Positions 5,633 to 10,659 of a stretch of 12,076 bases of DNA are shown in pieces. The notes under the pieces are model-generated. The model was not told where the DNA came from, did not search any database, and saw nothing but the letters and a program-made list of their open reading frames with translations. Made by a program: the position numbers and the translations under genes. The stretch is from contig DASWHD010000047.1 in the NCBI GenBank assembly GCA_036393335.1, positions 1 to 12,076 on the forward strand, written 5' to 3'. Position 1 is the stretch's first letter, and every line of letters begins with the position of its first letter. Origin of the DNA: DASWHD01 sp036393335 (GTDB lineage Bacteria; CG2-30-53-67; CG2-30-70-394).

Positions 5633-6628
5633 ATGCTTCGTAGCCGCATCCTCGGTACCGGCTCCTATCTGCCGGAGCGCGTGGTCACCAATCACGATCT
5701 CGCACAGTGGATGGAGACCACCGACGAGTGGATCCAGCAGCGCTCCGGGATCCGCGAGCGCCACTTCGCCGCCGACGACCAGGCCACCAGCGACCTCGCC
5801 CTGATCGCGGCGCGACGCGCCCTGGAAGCGGCCGACCTCCCCCCGGAGGCGATCGACTTCATCGTCTTCGCCACCTCCACCCCCGACTACCTCGCCCCGG
5901 GGAGCGGCTGCTTCCTGCAACACAAGCTGGGCATCGGCCCGGTAGGGGCGCTGGACGTGCGGACCCAGTGCTCCGGCTTTCTCTACGCCCTGTCGGTGGC
6001 CGACCTCTACGTGCGCGCCGGCGAATACCAGCGGGTGCTGGTGGTGGGTGCCGAGGTGCAGTCCGCGGCCCTGGACCTCTCCACCGCCGGGCGCGACACC
6101 GCCGTGCTGTTCGCCGACGGCGCCGGCGCCGTGGTCCTGGGCCCGTCCGATGATCCCCAGCGTGGCCTCCTCGGCCATCGCCTGCACGCCGACGGTCGCT
6201 TCGTAGACGCCCTCGCGATCCCGGCACCCGGCACGGTGAACCGCCCCTTCATCGGCCCGCAGCACCTGGAACAGCGCCGCCACCGCCTGCAGATGGATGG
6301 CCGCCTGGTGTTCAAGAACGCCGTGGAGACCATGCCGGCGGCGGTGCGCGAGGTGGCGGACCATTGCGGGGTGGCGGTCACCGATCTCGACTTGATCATT
6401 CCCCACCAGGCCAACAGCCGCATCATCGACGCCCTCGCCGGCGCCCTCGGCCTGCCGGCGGAGAAGGTGGTGAACAACATCGCCTGCACCGGCAACACCA
6501 CCGCCGCCACCATCCCCATCGCCCTCGACGAGGTGGTGCGCAATCGCCGTCTCCGGAAGGGGGACCTTCTGGCCCTGGTCGCCTTCGGCTCCGGCTTCAC
6601 CTGGGCGGCGAGCCTCATCCGCTGGTAG
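5633..6628 (+). CDS. fabH: 3-oxoacyl-ACP synthase III (FabH family)
   Basis: A 331-residue thiolase-fold condensing enzyme. FabH joins acetyl-CoA and malonyl-ACP to start fatty-acid synthesis. Motifs: N-terminal ILGTGSYLPERVVTN and TTDEWIQQRSGIRERH, nucleophile TQCSGFLYALS (Cys113), FADGAGAVVLG, PHQANSRI (His258), NNIACTGNTTAA (Asn288) and the C-terminal AFGSGFTWAASLIRW. The Cys-His-Asn triad is complete. Compared with E. coli FabH (Cys112, His244, Asn274), about 13-14 extra residues lie between Cys and His, around PGTVNRPFIGPQHLEQRRHR. The nucleophile context TQCSG differs from the AACAG of E. coli. It is not in a plsX-fabH-fabD cluster, so it could be a second, specialised paralogue with another primer. 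No Shine-Dalgarno precedes the ATG. PP2C follows after 92 bases. Confidence 0.92.
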   Translation: MLRSRILGTGSYLPERVVTNHDLAQWMETTDEWIQQRSGIRERHFAADDQATSDLALIAARRALEAADLPPEAIDFIVFATSTPDYLAPGSGCFLQHKLGIGPVGALDVRTQCSGFLYALSVADLYVRAGEYQRVLVVGAEVQSAALDLSTAGRDTAVLFADGAGAVVLGPSDDPQRGLLGHRLHADGRFVDALAIPAPGTVNRPFIGPQHLEQRRHRLQMDGRLVFKNAVETMPAAVREVADHCGVAVTDLDLIIPHQANSRIIDALAGALGLPAEKVVNNIACTGNTTAATIPIALDEVVRNRRLRKGDLLALVAFGSGFTWAASLIRW

Positions 6629-6720
6629 CCTCGACGCCGCCGTCGGGTCCCTTCCGGCCCGGAACCGAACACACCGATAACACGACGACCGCCGCGGCGA
6701 TCACGCCTGCGGCTCCAGCC

Positions 6721-7512
6721 ATGACCGACCAGCCTTCCCCCTTCGCTCCCCTGACGGTGCGGGTCTCCGGGGTGACCGACAAGGGGCACCACCGGCCGGA
6801 CAACCAAGACACCATCGGCTGGACCGAGATCCGCATCGGTGGAAGCGATCACGTATGGCAGCTCGCCGTGCTCGCCGACGGCGCCGGCGGCCACGCCGGC
6901 GGCGGCGCCGCCAGCCGCCGGGCCGTGCAACGGGTCCTCACCCAGGCCGCGAAGGCCAGCGAACCGCCCGACGCAACGTGGCTGCGCGGGGTGGTGGAAG
7001 AGGCGAATCGTGCGGTGCACGAGCTGGCCGCGGAGATGCACGAGGCAGGCAACATGGGCACCACCATGGTCGCCCTGCTGTGCTCGGAGCGGGAGGCGAT
7101 GGCCGCCCACGTGGGCGACAGCCGCCTCTACCTGGTCCGCCACCAGGTGTGCCGGCAGGTGACCAGCGACCACTCCTTCGTCTGGTGGCTCATGGCGCAG
7201 GGGGAAATCGGGCAGGACGAGATCTACAGTCACCCGCGCCACGGCGTGATCACCCGTTGCCTGGGGGTGAGGCCGACGGTCGAGGTGGAAATCCTCGAGC
7301 CGCTGATCCCCCTGAAGGCCGGCGATCGCTTCCTCCTCTGCTCCGACGGCCTCACCGAGGTGCTGACGGACCAGGACATCGCCGTGGTACTGGGTGACCA
7401 GCCCGCAGGCGCGGCCGCCCAGGCCCTGGTCGACCTGGCCAACGCCCGCGACACCCGCGACAACGTCTCGGCCATCGTCGTGGCGGTAGAGGCTACCGGC
7501 GCCCGCGGCTGA
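6721..7512 (+). CDS. PP2C-family Ser/Thr protein phosphatase
   Basis: A 263-residue metal-dependent phosphatase that removes phosphate from Ser/Thr residues in the cytoplasm. Motifs in order: VTDKGHHRPDNQD (Asp30), VLADGAGGHAGGGAASRRAV (Asp53, the family's ADGMGGH motif), NMGTTMVALL, AAHVGDSRLYLVR, VTSDHSFVWWLMAQGEI, RFLLCSDGLTEVL (Asp209) and DTRDNVSAIVV (Asp247). All acidic metal ligands are present. It is a single domain with no membrane segment, the size of bacterial Stp1/PppA enzymes. The ATG at 6721 starts just before the domain; no Shine-Dalgarno is evident. It converges on the lipoprotein and PEGA kinase genes about 1.1 kb away and is a candidate counter-enzyme for that kinase (inference). 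REP elements separate the two transcription units. Confidence 0.93.
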   Translation: MTDQPSPFAPLTVRVSGVTDKGHHRPDNQDTIGWTEIRIGGSDHVWQLAVLADGAGGHAGGGAASRRAVQRVLTQAAKASEPPDATWLRGVVEEANRAVHELAAEMHEAGNMGTTMVALLCSEREAMAAHVGDSRLYLVRHQVCRQVTSDHSFVWWLMAQGEIGQDEIYSHPRHGVITRCLGVRPTVEVEILEPLIPLKAGDRFLLCSDGLTEVLTDQDIAVVLGDQPAGAAAQALVDLANARDTRDNVSAIVVAVEATGARG

Positions 7513-7536
7513 CGTCGGCCCACGCCGGGGGCGTTT
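7500..7536 (+). terminator. Weak possible terminator at the phosphatase stop codon
   Basis: CGCCCGCGGC (7500-7509) can pair with GCCGGGGGCG (7524-7533) as a 10-position stem with one G-G mismatch, followed by only three T. The left arm overlaps the last codons of the PP2C gene. The REP elements downstream may do the job instead. Confidence 0.35.
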
Positions 7537-7558
7537 CCCTCTGTCAGGCGGGACCGAA

Positions 7559-7586
7559 CGTAGGGGCACGGCATGCCGTGCCTACG
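7559..7586. repeat. GGCACGGC-type palindrome
   Basis: The core GGCACGGCATGCCGTGCC (7566-7583) is a perfect 18-base palindrome. It is flanked by GTAGG and CTAC, giving ends of the same GTAG/CTAC kind as the REP copies beside it. Similar GGCACGGCATGCCGTGCC repeats are, as I recall, scattered in many bacterial genomes. It lies 46 bases after the PP2C stop. Confidence 0.7.
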
Positions 7587-7621
7587 GGGTCGGGTGCGGG
7601 ATCTGCCCGCCGTGTTCGGCG

Positions 7622-7704
7622 GTAGGAGCCGAATCCCTTCGGCGACCCCGGCCGCAAGGCCGGCCGCGCCGGCGGCGCGGATCGCCGGTGCAACCGGCTC
7701 CTAC
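7622..7704. repeat. REP-like palindromic element, copy R3
   Basis: An 83-base compact copy and probably the basic form. The outer arms GTAGGAGCCG and CGGCTCCTAC are perfect. The left hairpin is GCCGAA-TCCC-TTCGGC, the centre CCGGCC-GCAA-GGCCGG, and the right hairpin GCCGGT-GCA-ACCGGC. It lies between convergent PP2C and lipoprotein genes and could stop or stabilise both transcripts (inference from REP elements generally). Confidence 0.87.
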
Positions 7705-7741
7705 CTCGGGTTGGAACATCGCGCCGTGACCCAGCCCCCCG

Positions 7742-7804
7742 GTAGGAGCCGAATCCCTTCGGCGACCCCGGCCCGCAGGGCCTGTCGGGCGAAGCTCGAC
7801 CTAC
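7742..7804. repeat. REP-like element, copy R4, hybrid right half
   Basis: The first ~38 bases match the left half of R1 and R3 (GTAGGAGCCGAATCCC and onwards), with a central GGCCC-GCA-GGGCC hairpin at 7770-7782. The usual right hairpin and CGGCTCCTAC arm are missing. Instead there is a different hairpin, GTCGGGC-GAA-GCTCGAC (7784-7800, one G-U pair), followed by CTAC. The CTAC contains, on the minus strand, the TAG stop of the lipoprotein gene. Confidence 0.75.
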
Positions 7805-8496
7805 TGGGCCAGCGTCACCGTGATGTCGCGGACCGTGCCGTCGGCGGCGATCTGGAAGGTGCCCTCCAGGCCGGGGCCGGTGCCGTCGTTGACGTTCAAC
7901 TTGGTGATGTAGTTGTACTTGCCTTCCGGAGCCGTCTCCGGGATCGGGATGGTGAGCTCGAACTCGTAGCCGCCGGTGCCGGTGACGTCCTGGCTGTAGT
8001 CGTAGGTGCGGCGGCTGATCGTGTTGCCGTCCGGATCGATGAAGGCGCGCTCTTCCGTGACCGCCACCGTGGTACCCGGCGGCACCTGGATGTCGAAGGT
8101 GGAGATCCACCCCGCCTCGCTGCCGCGACGGATCGCGTTGGGATCGACCCAAGTCTTGTAGCCATGGATCTGCGGCGGGCCCTCGGCCGGGGTCGCTCCG
8201 TAGGCCTGGGCGACCTGCGCCTCATCACGCACCTTGCGTGCCTGATACTTCTCCACCAGCCACCCGATGCCGTAACCGATCGCGCCCCCGGCCGCCGCTC
8301 CGGCGACCACGGACTTCGCGTCACGGCCTGCGATGCCGCCGACCACCGCCCCCACCGCGGCGCCGATCCCGGCACCGACGTACTTCTTGTCCGGACCGTT
8401 CTCCTGGGTGGTGGCGCACGAGAGGGTCAGGGCGAGCAGGGGGACCATCAGCCATACCCCCAGCCATCGTGCGCTGCCGTAGATCGTCGTGAACAT
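7801..8496 (-). CDS. Glycine-zipper lipoprotein
   Basis: A 231-residue predicted lipoprotein. A hydrophobic signal peptide (WLGVWLMVPLLALTL) ends in the lipobox LTLSC with Cys27. The next residue is Ala, not Asp, which favours outer-membrane sorting. Residues 39-82 form a glycine zipper with repeated G-x-x-x-G spacing (YVGAGIGAAVGAVVGGIAG, then VVAGAAAGGAIGYGIGWLV), like the 17-kDa surface antigen/YMGG families. A charged linker and a probable beta-rich C-terminal domain (110-231) follow, with no family I recognise. The start ATG at 8496 has AGGAGA five bases upstream and directly precedes the signal peptide. The stop codon TAG lies in the end of REP copy R4, so the C-terminus may have been set by that element. 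It is downstream of the PEGA kinase on the same strand with 148 bases between, including a candidate promoter and a hairpin. Function is unknown; an envelope role is inferred. Confidence 0.85.
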   Translation of the reverse strand: MFTTIYGSARWLGVWLMVPLLALTLSCATTQENGPDKKYVGAGIGAAVGAVVGGIAGRDAKSVVAGAAAGGAIGYGIGWLVEKYQARKVRDEAQVAQAYGATPAEGPPQIHGYKTWVDPNAIRRGSEAGWISTFDIQVPPGTTVAVTEERAFIDPDGNTISRRTYDYSQDVTGTGGYEFELTIPIPETAPEGKYNYITKLNVNDGTGPGLEGTFQIAADGTVRDITVTLAQ

Positions 8497-8521
8497 GATT
8501 TTCTCCTGATCGGATAAAGCG

Positions 8522-8561
8522 CGCCGTCCGGCTTGCCCTGCGCGGCTCCCGCCGGACGGCG
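8522..8561 (-). other. Perfect 11-bp hairpin in the lipoprotein gene leader
   Basis: CGCCGTCCGGC (8522-8532) and GCCGGACGGCG (8551-8561) are exact reverse complements around an 18-base loop. There is no T-tract on the minus strand after it, so it is not a standard terminator. It lies 25 bases before the lipoprotein ATG, just upstream of its ribosome site, and could be a kinase-transcript 3' end or a leader structure. Confidence 0.6.
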
Positions 8562-8608
8562 GCATCGCATGAGTATTCCCTGCCGGCCCGACACGGGCGG
8601 TGGTTTTC

Positions 8609-8640
8609 ATTGTACCTCCCATGACCCGGTCGGCGAGCAA
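8609..8640 (-). promoter_or_regulatory. Candidate sigma-70 promoter for the lipoprotein gene
   Basis: On the minus strand, TTGCTC (8640-8635) and TACAAT (8614-8609) resemble -35 and -10 boxes. The -10 matches five of six consensus positions, but the spacing of 20 is longer than the usual 16-18. It lies in the gap right after the kinase stop codon, and a transcript from it would carry the 8522-8561 hairpin in its leader. Confidence 0.3.
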
Positions 8641-8644
8641 CGCG

Positions 8645-10417
8645 TCACTCCGGGGACCGTTTCTTACTCTTCAGGATCGTCTCCCGTTCCTGGATCGCCT
8701 CCCCCCAGGTGCGGCGGATCTCCTCCTTTTTGTCCTGCGCCATCTTCTTGTAGCGCTGGGCGTCCGGGTTACCGGCGTCGAGGCGCAGCACCTCCTCCAT
8801 CTTGGCGATGCACAGCTCGTATTGCCCCTTGTCGAAGTGGCTCACCCCCTCTTTGACGAGAGTGGCGATCTCCCGTTTCTCGCGTACCAAGATCGCGTCG
8901 CGCTCCTCCGGATCCATCAACACGCCGCGGAACGAGACCCGCCGGTCCTGCTTGAGCAGGGGATGCAGGGCCAGCTCTTGGCCGGGACCGAGCTCGACCC
9001 GCGTCTCGTAGGAATAATACCCTTTCGCCTCGATGACGATCTGGTGGGTTCCCGGCGCAACCTCCGCGAGCGCCACGGGGGTCTCTCCCACCCGCTCGCC
9101 GTCCAGGCTCACCCGCGCACCGGCCGGCTCCGAGGCGAGACGCAGGGTCGCCGGCGCCACCTCCAGCCGCACGGTGCGTGCCACCTCGAGCCCCTCTTCC
9201 ACCCTCACCGCCTCCGTCACCGGCCGGTAACCGGTGAGACGCACCGTCACCTCGTGCTCCCCGACGGGCACTGCGCCGTCGAACGGGGTGGCACCGATGC
9301 GATGGCCGTCCACCATCACCTCGGCCCCCACCGGCTCGGATACGATGCGGAGGTAGCCTTCCACCACCGGCGGCGGCACGGCCGGGACCTCCACCACCTC
9401 CGGCGCCGGGCGCCGGCTCACGAGCCATCCCACCACCGCGACGGCCACCACCACTGCCACGGCCACCCCCGCCCACAAACCCTTGCGGGGCGGCATCGGT
9501 GCGGGTGACGGCGGTGGCGGGGGTGGTGCGACCACCGCGTCGAGGGCCGCGATCAGATCCGCGGCGCTCTGGTAGCGCTCGGCCGGGTCCTTCGCCATCA
9601 GGCGCAGGATCACCGCCTCCAGGGCCGGGGAGAGGTCCTGGCGGATCAGGGTCGGGGAGTCCGGCTGCTTCTCGATGTGCTGGATACAGACGCCGATGCC
9701 GGTCTCCGCCTCGAACGGCACCCGGCCGGTGACCATCTCGTAGAGCACCACGCCGAGGGAGTAGAGGTCGCTGCGGGCGTCGATCTTGGCCAGGTCGCCA
9801 CGGGCCTGTTCGGGCGAGAGGTAGTGGGGCGAGCCCACCGGCTCGCCCACCCGGGTCGCCCACGCCGCGCGCGTGGCGTCCGCCGCCTCGCTCGGCTTGG
9901 CGATGCCGAAGTCGGTGAGCTTCACCTGGTCGTGGCCGGTGAGCATGACGTTGTCCGGCTTCACGTCCCGGTGGACGATCCCCACGGCGTGGGCCGCGGC
10001 GAGCCCCTGCGCGACGATGCGCGCCTTGGCCACCACCTCCTTCTCCGCCAGGGCGCCCTGCCGGGCCAGATAGTCCCGCAGGCTCTCGCCGCGCAGGAAC
10101 TCCATGGCGATGTAGTAGATCCCCGCGCTCTCCCCCGCCGAGTAGATCCGCACCACCGCCGGGTGCTCGACCCGCGCCGCGACCCGCGCCTCCTGGAGGA
10201 AGCGGGCGACAAACCCCTTGTTCGCGGCCAGCTCGTCCGGCAAGACCTTGATCGCCACCTTGCGGTCCACCGAGAGCTGCATGCCCTGGTAGACGCGACC
10301 CATCGCGCCGGCACCGATGAAGCCGTCGACCCGAAAGTCTCCCCCGAGAGTGCGCCCGATCAGGGGGTCTCCGCCCCCCGCGATCAGGGTGCCGCCTGCG
10401 TTGTCTTCCGGAGCCAT
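8645..10417 (-). CDS. Hanks-type Ser/Thr protein kinase with two PEGA domains
   Basis: A 590-residue membrane-anchored kinase that phosphorylates Ser/Thr residues. The kinase domain spans about 28-290: glycine loop GAGAMGRVY (35-43), Lys57 in VAIK, catalytic HRDVKPDN (149-156), DFG (169-171), and activation-segment end HYLSPEQ. All essential residues are present. A proline-rich linker (298-310) leads to one membrane segment (about 314-333). Outside the membrane, two PEGA domains follow (about 354-420 and 422-488), each with the SEP.GA.V..DG pattern, then a charged helical tail containing a TPR-like helix pair (about 515-560). PEGA domains are thought to bind surface or cell-wall components. 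The ATG at 10417 is the first ATG; a closely spaced GAGGA precedes it. The intracellular PP2C enzyme at 6721-7512 is a natural candidate partner. Substrates are unknown. Confidence 0.94.
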   Translation of the reverse strand: MAPEDNAGGTLIAGGGDPLIGRTLGGDFRVDGFIGAGAMGRVYQGMQLSVDRKVAIKVLPDELAANKGFVARFLQEARVAARVEHPAVVRIYSAGESAGIYYIAMEFLRGESLRDYLARQGALAEKEVVAKARIVAQGLAAAHAVGIVHRDVKPDNVMLTGHDQVKLTDFGIAKPSEAADATRAAWATRVGEPVGSPHYLSPEQARGDLAKIDARSDLYSLGVVLYEMVTGRVPFEAETGIGVCIQHIEKQPDSPTLIRQDLSPALEAVILRLMAKDPAERYQSAADLIAALDAVVAPPPPPPSPAPMPPRKGLWAGVAVAVVVAVAVVGWLVSRRPAPEVVEVPAVPPPVVEGYLRIVSEPVGAEVMVDGHRIGATPFDGAVPVGEHEVTVRLTGYRPVTEAVRVEEGLEVARTVRLEVAPATLRLASEPAGARVSLDGERVGETPVALAEVAPGTHQIVIEAKGYYSYETRVELGPGQELALHPLLKQDRRVSFRGVLMDPEERDAILVREKREIATLVKEGVSHFDKGQYELCIAKMEEVLRLDAGNPDAQRYKKMAQDKKEEIRRTWGEAIQERETILKSKKRSPE

Positions 10418-10460
10418 GGGTCCTCGGTGGGTTGTGACATGTCCTGTCGGCCTCGGCAAA

Positions 10461-10478
10461 CGGCGGCCCGAGCCGCCG
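10461..10478 (-). other. GC-rich hairpin in the kinase leader
   Basis: CGGCGGC (10461-10467) and GCCGCCG (10472-10478) form a perfect 7-bp stem with a 4-base loop. On the minus strand it is followed by only TTT. It lies 44 bases upstream of the kinase ATG, at or just after the predicted transcription start, so it would be at the 5' end of the mRNA. Confidence 0.5.
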
Positions 10479-10481
10479 GGT

Positions 10482-10510
10482 TACATAGCAAAGACCGGGT
10501 GTTGCGGCAA
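10482..10510 (-). promoter_or_regulatory. Candidate promoter of the PEGA kinase gene
   Basis: On the minus strand, TTGCCG (10510-10505) and TATGTA (10487-10482) are separated by 17 bases. A TGC directly before the second box gives an extended -10 motif. The -10 hexamer itself is a poor match (three of six), so this is tentative. Confidence 0.33.
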
Positions 10511-10659
10511 TTGGAGACCGTACCATCGCACGTCCCCGGGTCTTCCGCTCTGCGTGCCTTCGTGTCCCTCCGTCGTCCATTCCTGGCTTCCTGGTTTCCC
10601 GCGTTACCCCCGGGGTTGGGAGGCAGCCGGCGTAAGGCGTCTTGACGGCACTCCGACGG

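Noticed and set aside
6007..7569. A 520-codon open frame antisense to fabH and the PP2C gene
   Set aside because: The composition (His/Arg/Gly/Ala-rich low-complexity protein) and its position opposite two clear enzyme genes mark it as a high-GC shadow frame; no domain is recognisable.
382..7804. CRISPR array formed by the GTAGGAGCCG repeats
   Set aside because: Copies are far apart, variable in length and internally palindromic with no regular spacers, and no cas gene is present; they are REP-like elements.
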